Positions 37,699 to 46,428 of a stretch of 64,000 bases of DNA are shown one piece after another. The DNA is from Acidobacteriota bacterium. GTDB taxonomy: Bacteria; Acidobacteriota; Terriglobia; Acidiferrales; UBA7541. Under the pieces are notes generated by a model, which ran no database searches, was not told the origin of the DNA, and saw only the letters and a program-made list of their open reading frames with translations. The position numbers and the translations under genes are program-made. The stretch spans positions 62,001-126,000 of the forward strand of contig QHYH01000079.1 in NCBI GenBank assembly GCA_003223215.1, in the 5' to 3' direction. The stretch's first letter is position 1; every line of letters begins with the position of its first letter.

Positions 37699-39372
37699 AT
37701 GAACAACACGCCGCCAACACCATCCTACGAACCGCCTCGCGATCATTATTTGATCTCGGCTGGCGGCCACATCCGCTCCTGGCTGCTGACCACCGATCAC
37801 AAGCGCATCGCTTTGCTGTATCTCATCTCGGTGACGGTTTTCTTTTTCATCGGCGGCGTCTTCGCCACGATGATTCGCATCCATCTGCTGACCCCCGACG
37901 GGGTGCTCGTCACGCCCGAGACTTACAACAAGCTTTTCACCATGCATGGCGTGGCCATGATTTTCTTTTTCCTGATTCCATCCATCCCCGCCGTCCTGGG
38001 CAATTTCCTTATCCCCATGATGATCGGCGCGAAGGATCTGGCCTTCCCGAAAATCAATCTTTTGAGCTGGTACATTTACCTCATCGGCGGCAGCTTCGTG
38101 CTCTATTCCTTCAGCACCGGAGGCCTGGACACCGGCTGGACCTTCTACACGCCGCTCAGCAGCATCTATTCGAACTCCGCGGTCACGCCGGCGGTGCTCG
38201 GCATCTTCATCAACGGGTTTTCGTCGATTCTGACAGGCCTCAATTTCATCGTCACCATCCACACCATGCGCGCGCCGGGCATGACCTGGTTCCGCCTGCC
38301 GCTTTTTGTCTGGTCGCACTATGCCACCAGCCTGGTCATGATTCTGGGCACTCCCGTCGTGGCTATTACGCTCCTGCTTGCCGGCCTCGAACGCATGTTT
38401 CACCTGGGCTTTTTCAATCCGGCCATGGGCGGCGATCCCATTCTGTTCCAGCATCTGTTCTGGTTCTATTCCCACCCCGCGGTGTACATCATGGTTCTCC
38501 CGGCCATGGGAGTGGTCAGCGAAATCATTCCCACCTTCGCGCGCAAACCTATTTTCGGCTACTCCTTCATCGCCGCTTCAAGCATCGCCATCGCCGTCAT
38601 TGGCTTCTTGGTTTGGGCGCACCACATGTTTGTCACCGGTGAGTCCACCTATGCGGCATTGACCTTTTCCTTCCTGAGCTACCTGGTAGCCATCCCTTCG
38701 GCCGTCAAAGTTTTCAACTGGACGGCGACACTCTATAAAGGTTCGATTTCCTGGGACGCGCCAATGCTCTATGCTCTCGGGTTCATAGGCTTGTTCACCA
38801 TTGGCGGTCTTACCGGGCTGTTCCTGGCCTGCCTGGGCCTGGACATTCATATCCATGACACGTATTTCGTCATCGCGCACTTCCACTACATCATGGTTGG
38901 CGGCGCGGTGATGGGGTACGTCGGCGGACTGCACTATTGGTGGCCTAAAATTACCGGACGGCTTTATCCGGAGGCCCTGTCGCACTTCGCGGCCATCGTT
39001 CTCTTTCTCGGCTTCAACCTCACCTTCTTCCCGCAATTCATTCTTGGGTATCTCGGCATGCCGCGTCGCTATCACAGCTATCCGCCGGAGTTTCAAGTGC
39101 TCAACGTCCTGTCGACCGCGGGCGCTTCCATCCTGGCGCTCGGCTATCTCTTGCCAATGGCCTACCTGAGCTGGTCCATGCGTTACGGCAAAGTTGCCGG
39201 TCCGAATCCCTGGCCCGCCACGGGCCTCGAGTGGAAAACGGATTCGCCGCCTCCCACGGAGAATTTTCACGTTACCCCAGTTGTCGACTGGGAGCCCTAC
39301 GATTACCGGAATCGCCCGGATCTTGGTTTGGCTGCGGGAGCGCCGCTGGCGCCGGCTCACAGCGACGATTAG
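37699..39372 (+). CDS. ctaD: Cytochrome c oxidase subunit I, A2-type haem-copper oxidase
   Basis: A 557-residue core subunit with 12 membrane helices that reduces oxygen to water and pumps protons. Visible landmarks are the low-spin haem His in [32 protein letters not shown] (CuB His with the cross-linked Tyr), the CuB pair in [10 protein letters not shown] and the haem ligands in [16 protein letters not shown]. The YSHP form, in place of GHPE, puts it in the A2 subfamily, which uses Tyr-Ser instead of the Glu in the D channel. It starts three bases after ctaC. Confidence 0.96.
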   Translation: MNNTPPTPSYEPPRDHYLISAGGHIRSWLLTTDHKRIALLYLISVTVFFFIGGVFATMIRIHLLTPDGVLVTPETYNKLFTMHGVAMIFFFLIPSIPAVLGNFLIPMMIGAKDLAFPKINLLSWYIYLIGGSFVLYSFSTGGLDTGWTFYTPLSSIYSNSAVTPAVLGIFINGFSSILTGLNFIVTIHTMRAPGMTWFRLPLFVWSHYATSLVMILGTPVVAITLLLAGLERMFHLGFFNPAMGGDPILFQHLFWFYSHPAVYIMVLPAMGVVSEIIPTFARKPIFGYSFIAASSIAIAVIGFLVWAHHMFVTGESTYAALTFSFLSYLVAIPSAVKVFNWTATLYKGSISWDAPMLYALGFIGLFTIGGLTGLFLACLGLDIHIHDTYFVIAHFHYIMVGGAVMGYVGGLHYWWPKITGRLYPEALSHFAAIVLFLGFNLTFFPQFILGYLGMPRRYHSYPPEFQVLNVLSTAGASILALGYLLPMAYLSWSMRYGKVAGPNPWPATGLEWKTDSPPPTENFHVTPVVDWEPYDYRNRPDLGLAAGAPLAPAHSDD

Positions 39373-39443
39373 GTTTGGCAGCTTGTATGAGACGGGGCGT
39401 GCTTTTTAACGCCACCTTCTCGGAAGCAAAACAGGAGCAGGGA

Positions 39444-40175
39444 GTGCATCGCACCGGAGAACTATACGGGCAATTTCAAACCCTGGACCAGCAGAAGGAA
39501 TCCGCCACCTTCGGCATGTGGATCTTTCTGGTCACCGAAGTGTTGTTCTTCGGCGGCATGTTTCTGACCTACACCATCAACCGCCACGAATACTTCACGG
39601 CGTTCGGCATCGGCAGCAACACCTTGGACATCACGCTCGGCACGGTCAACACCATCGTGCTGATCATGAGCAGCTTTACCATGGCCATGGCCGTGTGGTC
39701 CGCCGAAACGGGCAAGAAGAAGCTTGTTCCGCTTTTCCTGATTCTCACCTTAGGCCTCGGATGTGTCTTCCTCGGCATCAAGTTTGTCGAATACAAGCAG
39801 AAATTCGAGCACCATCTGATTCCCGGCCGCAATTTTGCTATCACCTATCGGTCGTCCCATCCCGCCCCGGGCGACGATCCCAAAGAAATTGCTCTGGAGA
39901 AGGAAGAGGTGGAGAAGGCCTTCGCGTCCGATCCCGATGCCAACTCTCATGCGCAGCTTTACTTTTCGCTCTATTTCGCCATGACCGGGCTTCACGCCCT
40001 GCACATGATCGTGGGCGCCGGCCTGATCGTCTGGCTGATCAAGGCTTCGCTCCGCGGCCGCTTCACGCCGCAGTACAACACGCCGGTCGAGATCGTCGGC
40101 TTGTACTGGCACTTCGTCGATATTGTGTGGATTTATCTTTTCCCGTTGCTATATCTGATTGACCGTCATCGTTAG
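39444..40175 (+). CDS. ctaE: Cytochrome c oxidase subunit III
   Basis: A membrane protein with five helices (MWIFLVTEVLFFGGMFLTY, TLGTVNTIVLIMSSFTMAMA, LVPLFLILTLGLGCVFLGI, FSLYFAMTGLHALHMIVGAG and YWHFVDIVWIYLFPLLYLI), the shorter form of subunit III. GLHALHMIVGAG and YWHFVDIVWIYLFP are invariant family blocks. The GTG at 39444 is preferred because AGGAG lies six bases ahead, giving 243 residues; an in-frame ATG at 39387 would add 19 residues but has no clear ribosome binding site. A charged loop at about 130-175 (DPKEIALEKEEVEKAF) is an unusual insertion. Confidence 0.9.
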   Translation: MHRTGELYGQFQTLDQQKESATFGMWIFLVTEVLFFGGMFLTYTINRHEYFTAFGIGSNTLDITLGTVNTIVLIMSSFTMAMAVWSAETGKKKLVPLFLILTLGLGCVFLGIKFVEYKQKFEHHLIPGRNFAITYRSSHPAPGDDPKEIALEKEEVEKAFASDPDANSHAQLYFSLYFAMTGLHALHMIVGAGLIVWLIKASLRGRFTPQYNTPVEIVGLYWHFVDIVWIYLFPLLYLIDRHR

Positions 40176-40190
40176 GGGGAGAAAAATCGC

Positions 40191-40523
40191 GTGCCTGAAC
40201 ATTCCGAACATGTCGTTTCCCCAAAGATCTACCTCAGCATCTTCCTCGCGCTCATTCTCGGCACGGGCCTCACGACCTGGGCGGCTTTCCGGAATTTTGG
40301 CCCGTTCAACATTGTCATTGCCCTGGCCATCGCCACCGCCAAGGCCACCCTCGTGGTTCTCTTCTTCATGCACGCTCGCTACGGCGAGCGACGTACCAGA
40401 CTCGTCATCGTTTGCGCGCTCTTCTGGCTGGCCATCATGCTTGCACTGACTCTTTCCGATTACCAGACCCGTCAGCCGCGCATGAGCCGCCTCCTTTCGC
40501 GAGCGGCCCATTACGCTGCCTGA
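40191..40523 (+). CDS. ctaF: Cytochrome c oxidase subunit IV (prokaryotic type)
   Basis: A 110-residue protein with three membrane helices (IYLSIFLALILGTGLTTW, IVIALAIATAKATLVVLFFMH and LVIVCALFWLAIMLALTLSD), matching the bacterial COX4/CtaF family, a small subunit that stabilises the oxidase. ATAKATLVVLFFMHARY is the family signature. GGGGGAG precedes the GTG start at 40191 by about seven bases. It is the last gene of the ACIII-oxidase operon. Confidence 0.92.
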   Translation: MPEHSEHVVSPKIYLSIFLALILGTGLTTWAAFRNFGPFNIVIALAIATAKATLVVLFFMHARYGERRTRLVIVCALFWLAIMLALTLSDYQTRQPRMSRLLSRAAHYAA

Positions 40524-40949
40524 TCATCTCTGACCCGACTTGACCTAAGCGCTCCGCTCGCCGACACGAGTTTCTCAAGCGCGCCGCTTGAGACGCTCAG
40601 ATCGCGCACACGCTCCTGCTCTTCGCGCGCTTGTGATATTTCTGGGAATGGCTTTCTTGGGGTGCTTGGTGAGGCTCAGGAGAACTCGACGCTGCTCACT
40701 GGAGGAAGTATCGGGGAGAAGCGAACCGGCCCAGCCCTCAATCCCCTAAAGGGATCCTCGGCTCGCCTCCCCCACGTCTCTTAAGAACTGCAACCTCCGC
40801 GCCATACCTAATCCATTTGTTTTCAACAAACTCCACACTATCTCCGAGTAAAAAAGCTCTAGTCCCCCGAAAAATTACCTGCCCCAAACGCCCGCGCGAG
40901 CGGCTTGTGGGGTAAACCCTTGAGAGGTAAACTTTTTTCCTGCACTTTT
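40524..40949. other. Gene-free stretch after the respiratory operon, with a hairpin
   Basis: About 430 bases hold no supportable gene. Near its start, 9-base arms at 40573-40581 and 40585-40593 (core CTCAAGCG/CGCTTGAG) form a hairpin 50 bases after the ctaF stop. It has no T run, so it may be a weak terminator or protect the 3' end of the operon message. The remainder should contain the promoter of the pyrimidine cluster, but no clear -10/-35 pair stands out. Confidence 0.45.
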
Positions 40950-40962
40950 AGGAGGTGTGGGC

Positions 40963-41865
40963 ATGCCTCGTGTCGTCCGCTGCGGCCTGATTCAAGCGCA
41001 TTGTGATTGGTCTCCGGAAAAATATTTGCTGCTAGACATAAAAAAGAAGATGATCGCCAAGCACGAGCACCTCATCGCCGCCGCCGCCAAGAAAAAAATA
41101 CGAATCCTCGGCCTCCAGGAGCTTTTTTATGGTCCTTATTTTTGCGCCGAACAGGAAACTCGCTGGTACGAGCTCACCGAGCGCGTCCCCAAAGGCCCCA
41201 CCATCTCGCTCATGCAGAAACTTGCGAAAAAATATCAAATGGCGCTTATCGTGCCAGTCTACGAAGTGGAAATGACCGGCGTTTATTACAACACCGCCGC
41301 GGTCATCGACGCTGACGGCCGCTATTTGGGCAAATACCGCAAGCACCACATACCTCATTGCCATCCCGGTTTTTGGGAAAAATTTTACTTCACGCCCGGA
41401 AACTCCGGTTATCCCGTCTTTCAAACGCGTTACGCCCGCGTCGGCGTGTACATTTGTTACGACCGCCACTTCCCGGAAGGCGCCCGCGTCCTTGGCCTCC
41501 ATGGCGCCGAAATCGTTTACAACCCTTCTGCCACCGTCTCCGGGCTCTCCGAGTACCTCTGGGAGCTAGAGCAGCCCGCTCACGCCGTCGCCAATACTTA
41601 TTTTGTTGCTGCCATCAACCGCGTCGGCACTGAGCATCCTTGGAAGATCGGCGAATTCTACGGCAAGAGCTATTTTTGCAATCCGCGCGGGAAAATTATT
41701 GCCCAGGCCAGCCGCGACAAGGATGAACTGCTCGTCGCCGACCTGGACCTCGATGAAATCCAAAAGGTCCGCGACACCTGGCAGTTTTATCGCGATCGCC
41801 GCCCCGAGTCCTATGGAGAAATTACACGCACGCTCACCGCGGCCTCTAGCGAAGCCGCCGATTAG
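40963..41865 (+). CDS. Beta-ureidopropionase-like amidase (nitrilase superfamily)
   Basis: A 300-residue carbon-nitrogen hydrolase with the Glu-Lys-Cys triad: Glu in LGLQELFYGPYFCAEQ, Lys in LGKYRKHHIPH and the nucleophile Cys in VGVYICYDRHFPEGARVLG. HHIPHCHPGFWEKFYFTPGN is typical of N-carbamoyl-beta-alanine amidohydrolases and N-carbamoylputrescine amidases. Because dihydropyrimidinase and a nucleobase permease follow, the likely reaction is N-carbamoyl-beta-alanine to beta-alanine, CO2 and ammonia, the third step of reductive pyrimidine breakdown; hydantoin-derived N-carbamoyl amino acids are an alternative. AGGAGGTG six bases ahead fixes the ATG at 40963 over the GTG at 40957. Confidence 0.88.
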   Translation: MPRVVRCGLIQAHCDWSPEKYLLLDIKKKMIAKHEHLIAAAAKKKIRILGLQELFYGPYFCAEQETRWYELTERVPKGPTISLMQKLAKKYQMALIVPVYEVEMTGVYYNTAAVIDADGRYLGKYRKHHIPHCHPGFWEKFYFTPGNSGYPVFQTRYARVGVYICYDRHFPEGARVLGLHGAEIVYNPSATVSGLSEYLWELEQPAHAVANTYFVAAINRVGTEHPWKIGEFYGKSYFCNPRGKIIAQASRDKDELLVADLDLDEIQKVRDTWQFYRDRRPESYGEITRTLTAASSEAAD

Positions 41866-42016
41866 GACATGTTGCGTGTCTAAATTTGAGACGGACTTGA
41901 AAGGACGGCCCGCCTGTGTATCATCCTGAGCTCATCCGAGCAAGATGGCCGGTGGATCTCGAGCGTCAACCCTCGTCGCAATCCATCGAGGTGGAGAGAA
42001 AAGGTCAAGGCTTCGA

Positions 42017-43450
42017 ATGAGCGAATCTCACGGCCAGGCGCTTCACGCGGACATCGTCGAATCTAGCTCTCTCTACAACAAGGACCTCGCGCCTGTTCGT
42101 TCCGAGCGCCGCCTCTGGCGTACCTACAACTACGCCGCTTTGTGGATCTCCATGAGCGTCAACATCCCGACCTACATGCTCGCCAGCGGAATGATTGCCG
42201 GCGGCATGAGCTGGAAACAGGCGCTTTTCACCGTTTTTCTCGGCAACGTCCTCGTGCTGATCCCCATGCTGCTCAACGCGCACGCCGGCGCGCAATACGG
42301 CATCCCGTTTCCCGTTTTTGCCCGCGCTTCTTTCGGTACACTCGGCGCGAATATTCCCGCGATTCTCCGAGCTCTGGTCGCTTGCGGCTGGTTTGGCATT
42401 CAAACCTGGATTGGCGGCGAAGCCATCAACGCCATGATCGTGGCCCTCGCTCCGGGCTGGGCCAAGGTCCACTCTGGCCCAGCCGGCTGCTTTGTGCTCT
42501 TCTGGCTTCTCAATGTCTTCGTCATCCTGCGGGGCATCGAGACCATCCGCTTCCTGCAAGGCATCTCCGCGCCCTTCTTGCTCCTCATCGGCCTGGTTCT
42601 TCTTCTCTGGGCGCGCAGCAAAGCCGGCGGTTTCGGCCCCATGCTTTCGACGCCCTCGAAATTTCAATCGTTCGGCGGTTTTTTCGAGTTCTTTGTCCCC
42701 TCGCTTACCGGCGTCGTCGGCTTTTGGGCCACCGTTTCTCTGAACATTCCCGATTTCACACGCTACGCCCGCAGCCAGCGGGACCAGATGATTGGCCAGG
42801 CCCTGGGCCTGCCCGCCACGATGACCTTCTACTCTTTCATCGGCATCGCCGTCACTTCCGCCACCATGATCATTTTCGGTCAAGCCATCTGGGATCCCGT
42901 CAAAGTCCTGGAGCGCCTCGGCCATCCCTGGGCCGTGGTGCTCGCCATGATCGGCTTGCTCATGGCCACGCTCAATGTCAACGTCGCCGCCAACGTCGTC
43001 TCTCCCGCCAACGACTTCTCCAATCTTTCCCCGCGCCGCATCAGTTTTCGTACCGGCGGCATGATCACCGCCGTTGTGGGCCTGCTCATGCAGCCCTGGA
43101 AGCTGCTGTCGAGCTATGGCAGCTACATTTTTACCTGGCTTGTTGGCTACTCCGGCTTTCTCGGCCCCATCGCCGGCGTTTTGATCTGCGATTATTTCGT
43201 GCTGCGGAAGAAAATTCTTTCGCTTGATGACCTTTACCGGCGCAGCGGCCAGTATGAATATTCCCGTGGCTTTCATTGGGCCGCCATCGTCGCGCTGGCG
43301 GCCGGCGCGGGCGTCGCGTTCGTCGGCCTGATCGTCCCGCCGCTACGGGCGCTCTACAACTACGCCTGGTTTGTCGGCTTCCTCGTCAGCTTTGTCGTCT
43401 ATTTCGCGTTCATGCCCAAGCCTGCGCCTGCCGTTGAGGCCGCGGACTAG
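42017..43450 (+). CDS. NCS1-family nucleobase/hydantoin permease
   Basis: A 477-residue inner-membrane symporter with about 12 helices of the nucleobase:cation symporter-1 family (uracil, allantoin, cytosine, hydantoin). The N-terminal SLYNKDLAPVRSERRLW and YNYAALWISMSVNIPTYMLA match the NCS1 signature; VACGWFGIQTWIGGEAI, NIPDFTRYARSQRDQMIGQ and VAANVVSPANDF are further family blocks. With the surrounding enzymes it probably imports uracil, thymine or a hydantoin. The ATG at 42017 is chosen as the first codon of the recognisable N terminus. Confidence 0.92.
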   Translation: MSESHGQALHADIVESSSLYNKDLAPVRSERRLWRTYNYAALWISMSVNIPTYMLASGMIAGGMSWKQALFTVFLGNVLVLIPMLLNAHAGAQYGIPFPVFARASFGTLGANIPAILRALVACGWFGIQTWIGGEAINAMIVALAPGWAKVHSGPAGCFVLFWLLNVFVILRGIETIRFLQGISAPFLLLIGLVLLLWARSKAGGFGPMLSTPSKFQSFGGFFEFFVPSLTGVVGFWATVSLNIPDFTRYARSQRDQMIGQALGLPATMTFYSFIGIAVTSATMIIFGQAIWDPVKVLERLGHPWAVVLAMIGLLMATLNVNVAANVVSPANDFSNLSPRRISFRTGGMITAVVGLLMQPWKLLSSYGSYIFTWLVGYSGFLGPIAGVLICDYFVLRKKILSLDDLYRRSGQYEYSRGFHWAAIVALAAGAGVAFVGLIVPPLRALYNYAWFVGFLVSFVVYFAFMPKPAPAVEAAD

Positions 43451-43563
43451 CAGTACGATGGAAAATGCCGCACGGTATCATTCCGAGGCCGCGTCTTTTG
43501 CGGCCGAAGGATCCGGAACTTTTGTGTTGCACAACCACGAATCACCTATAGGGAGCGCCGCCC

Positions 43564-44559
43564 ATGGACTTCGGCATCACCATCAAACCTGACATCTCCA
43601 TTGACCGCATCCTGCGTCTGACGCAGCAAGCCGAATCCGCCGGCTTCTCCTACGCCTGGATGTTCGATTCCCACGTTATCTGGAAAGATCCGTTCCCACT
43701 TCTCACGCTGATGGCCTCCAGCACGAGAACCATTCGCCTCGGCACCTGCGTCACCAATCCCGCCGTCCGTGACGTCACCGTTTCCTCGAGCCTGTTCGCC
43801 ACCCTCAACCTGGCCTCCCACGGCCGCATGGAACTCGGCATCGGCCGCGGCGACAGCTCGCGCCGCGTCCTCGGCAAGAAACCCACCACTCTCGAAACCC
43901 TCGAAGAATTCGTCCGCGTCTTCCGCAACTTAAACGCCGGCAAGACCGTCGACCTTGACGGCGTCCCCACGCGCTTTCCCTGGTCGAGCGGTGAAGTCCC
44001 GCGCGTCTGGGTTGCCGGCTATGGCCCGAAGGCCTTGCGCACCGCAGGCCGCATCGGGGACGGCGTGATTCTGCAGTTCGCCGATCCCGATCTCGTCGAA
44101 TGGTGTCTGGGCTTCGTTCGCGAAGGCGCCAAGGAAGCCGGCCGCGACTTCCGCAAAATGGAAGTCATGGCCGCCGCTCCGGTCTGGCCTTCCGACGACC
44201 TGCAAGCCGCGCGCGAGCACGTCCGCTGGTTTCCCGCGCTTGTCTCCAATCATGTGATGGACCTTATCTCTAAATACAAGCCGGAGGAATTGCCTGCTGC
44301 CCTGACTTCCTACGTCAAGAATCGCGGCCGGTACGACTATCACCATCACTGCGAAGTCGGGAGCGACAACGCCGATTTCGTCAGCGACGAAGTCGTTGAC
44401 CGCTTCTGCGTCCTTGGCTCGGTCGACGACCATCGGAAAAAGCTCGACCGCCTGCGCAACGCCGGCGTCACGCAATTCAACATCTACTTAATGTGCGGCG
44501 ACGAGGAGCAAACCCTTGAGGTCTACAAACACAAAATCCTCCCCCATTACCGCCATTAA
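43564..44559 (+). CDS. LLM-class flavin/F420-dependent oxidoreductase (TIGR03842-like)
   Basis: A 331-residue TIM-barrel enzyme of the luciferase-like family, using FMN or coenzyme F420. The start MDFGITIKPD, then YAWMFDSHVIWKDPFPLLTL, TIRLGTCVTNPAVRD and RMELGIGRGDSSRRVLG resemble the TIGR03842 group, which I recall as often neighbouring dihydropyrimidinase genes. WVAGYGPKALRTAGRIGDG is the usual C-terminal cofactor-side block. GGGAG lies ahead of the ATG. In this cluster it may act on a pyrimidine or hydantoin intermediate, but the reaction is unknown. Confidence 0.85.
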   Translation: MDFGITIKPDISIDRILRLTQQAESAGFSYAWMFDSHVIWKDPFPLLTLMASSTRTIRLGTCVTNPAVRDVTVSSSLFATLNLASHGRMELGIGRGDSSRRVLGKKPTTLETLEEFVRVFRNLNAGKTVDLDGVPTRFPWSSGEVPRVWVAGYGPKALRTAGRIGDGVILQFADPDLVEWCLGFVREGAKEAGRDFRKMEVMAAAPVWPSDDLQAAREHVRWFPALVSNHVMDLISKYKPEELPAALTSYVKNRGRYDYHHHCEVGSDNADFVSDEVVDRFCVLGSVDDHRKKLDRLRNAGVTQFNIYLMCGDEEQTLEVYKHKILPHYRH

Positions 44560-44934
44560 ACAGCAAACCGCGCATTGCGGACCTTGCCGAGCCCGTCCAG
44601 GTGAACCAGCCTCACGTGCTCACCGCGTCCCTGCGCGGCTCGGACCTCACCGTGACGGCGGACAAATTGGTCTGGTGGGGCGATCCGGGGCCAGCGGCCC
44701 TGGCCTTCAGCCGCCCCGTTGGCCTCCGCAGCGACAACGCAGGAAAACCCGGCTCTCGCAACTCTTTGCAAATCTGCATCTTGCGAGGTTGGTCGTCGCC
44801 GTGATACCCGCAGCCCTTTGGCATTTGCCCGGACGCAAAACACCGGCCGCGCTTACCGCAACGACTCGGGGTGCAGTTACTTTTTTCCATTCTGCAACCC
44901 ACCATCGTATAGTGCTCACCGGTGAGGAATCGCC
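44560..44934. promoter_or_regulatory. 375-base gap before dihydropyrimidinase, with a possible promoter
   Basis: Short open frames on both strands here have no family features or ribosome binding sites. TATAGT at 44908-44913 would place a transcription start near 44920, just ahead of GAGG (44924-44927) and the ATG at 44935, but a matching -35 element is poor (TTCCAT at 44885-44890). The dihydropyrimidinase gene may therefore have its own promoter. Confidence 0.35.
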
Positions 44935-46326
44935 ATGCGCTTTGACACCGTAATTCGCAACGCCACAGTGGTAACGGCCACCGACACTTACCGCGCCGAC
45001 GTCGGCATCACCGGCGATCGCGTCAGCGCCATCGCCGCGCAGCTGCCTACTGAGAACTCCGGCCGCGTCACCGATGCGACCGGCCTGCTCCTGATCCCCG
45101 GCGGCATCGACGTGCACACGCACCTCGACATGCCCTTCGGTGGCACCACCAGTTCCGACGACTTCGAGACCGGAACCATCGCGGCGGCTTTTGGCGGCAC
45201 GACCACGCTCATCGACTTCGCCATCCAGTACAAGGGCCAGTCGCTCCGCCAGGCCTTCGACACCTGGATGAAAAAGGCCCACGATAAGGCGGTCACCGAC
45301 TACGCCTTCCACTGCATCATCACCGACCTCGGTTCCGCACAGCTCGAGGAGATGGGCCAGCTTATCCGTGACGGTGTCACCAGCTTCAAGCTCTTCATGG
45401 CCTATCCCGGCGTCTTCATGCTCGATGACGCCACCATCTTCAAGGCCATGCGGCAAGCCGCCGAGCACAATGGTCTCATCTGCATGCACGCGGAAAATGG
45501 CGGCGCCATCGATGTGCTCGTGCAGCGCGCCCTCGCCGAAGGCAAACGCGCACCCAAGTATCACGCGCTCACTCGCCCCACCACTGCCGAAGCCGAAGCC
45601 ACTTCCCGCTCGATCGCGCTCGCGGAAATGGCCGGCGCGCCCGTGTATATCGTTCATCTCTCCTGCAACGACGCGCTCGAAAAAGTTCGCGAAGCGCGCG
45701 ACCGCGGCCTGCCCGCCTACGCCGAGACGTGTCCGCAATACTTATATCTCTCCATCGAGAATTTCGACGTTCCCGGCTTCGAGGGCGCGAAATACGTTTT
45801 CACCCCGCCGCTCCGGGAAAAGTGGCATCAGGAAAAACTTTGGCAGGGCCTCGCGAAAGACACGCTGCAAGTCGTCTCGACCGACCATTGCCCGTTCTGC
45901 TTCAAGGAGCAAAAGGAACTCGGCAAGGACGACTTCACGAAAATTCCTAACGGCGGACCAGGCATCGAGCACCGCCTCAGCCTGGTCTACACCGGCGGCG
46001 TCCACGGCAAGCACTTCTCGCCGAATCGCTTTGTCCAGCTCGTCTCCACCACGCCCGCAAAACTGTTTGGCCTCTACCCGCGCAAGGGCACTATCGCCGT
46101 GGGCTCGGACGCCGACCTCGTGCTCTTCGATCCCAACCACGAAGAACTCATCAGCGCGAAAACGCATCACATGCGCGTGGACTATTCCATGTTCGAAGGC
46201 ATCAAGATCAAGGGCGCGCCCAAAACCGTCTTCTGCCGCGGCCGCGCCGTTATTGACTCCGGAAAATTCGTCGGCCGAGCAGGCGCCGGCCAATTCCTCC
46301 GCCGCCAAACCTATTCCGGCCTGTGA
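44935..46326 (+). CDS. hydA: Dihydropyrimidinase / D-hydantoinase
   Basis: A 463-residue amidohydrolase with a binuclear metal centre that opens dihydrouracil or dihydrothymine to N-carbamoyl-beta-amino acids. Metal and catalytic blocks are GGIDVHTHLDMPFGG (HxH), TSFKLFMAYPGVFMLDD (carbamylated Lys and the stereochemistry-gate Tyr), MHAENGG (His), VYIVHLSC (His) and VSTDHCPF (Asp). IPNGGPGIEHRLSLVY is typical of dihydropyrimidinases. GAGG is seven bases before the ATG. Together with the amidase and permease it supplies two of the three reductive steps; dihydropyrimidine dehydrogenase is not in this window. Confidence 0.94.
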   Translation: MRFDTVIRNATVVTATDTYRADVGITGDRVSAIAAQLPTENSGRVTDATGLLLIPGGIDVHTHLDMPFGGTTSSDDFETGTIAAAFGGTTTLIDFAIQYKGQSLRQAFDTWMKKAHDKAVTDYAFHCIITDLGSAQLEEMGQLIRDGVTSFKLFMAYPGVFMLDDATIFKAMRQAAEHNGLICMHAENGGAIDVLVQRALAEGKRAPKYHALTRPTTAEAEATSRSIALAEMAGAPVYIVHLSCNDALEKVREARDRGLPAYAETCPQYLYLSIENFDVPGFEGAKYVFTPPLREKWHQEKLWQGLAKDTLQVVSTDHCPFCFKEQKELGKDDFTKIPNGGPGIEHRLSLVYTGGVHGKHFSPNRFVQLVSTTPAKLFGLYPRKGTIAVGSDADLVLFDPNHEELISAKTHHMRVDYSMFEGIKIKGAPKTVFCRGRAVIDSGKFVGRAGAGQFLRRQTYSGL

Positions 46327-46334
46327 TTTGCATT

Positions 46335-46372
46335 GGTAAAGCCCGGGCTGCAGCCCGGCTCCGCCGTTTACC
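46335..46372. repeat. REP-like nested palindrome
   Basis: CCGGGCTGCAGCCCGG (46343-46358) is a perfect palindrome flanked by GGTAAA (46335-46340) and TTTACC (46367-46372), another inverted pair. It lies between hydA and der. It resembles dispersed extragenic palindromes built around GGGCTNNAGCCC; a related core is at 48473-48484. Confidence 0.5.
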
Positions 46373-46428
46373 ATGCGGCCGATGCCAGGATGCGGTACAT
46401 TCTGAAGATTCAGCTGCAGCTGGAATTC

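Noticed and set aside
42005-43276. Open frame of 423 codons on the minus strand opposite the NCS1 permease, and a similar one at 37066-38475 opposite ctaC/ctaD
   Set aside because: Highly charged, low-complexity composition with no motifs, as expected for the complement of membrane protein genes.
44601-44804. Short open frames between the LLM oxidoreductase and dihydropyrimidinase genes
   Set aside because: No recognisable sequence features, and frames are open on both strands as is common at this GC content.
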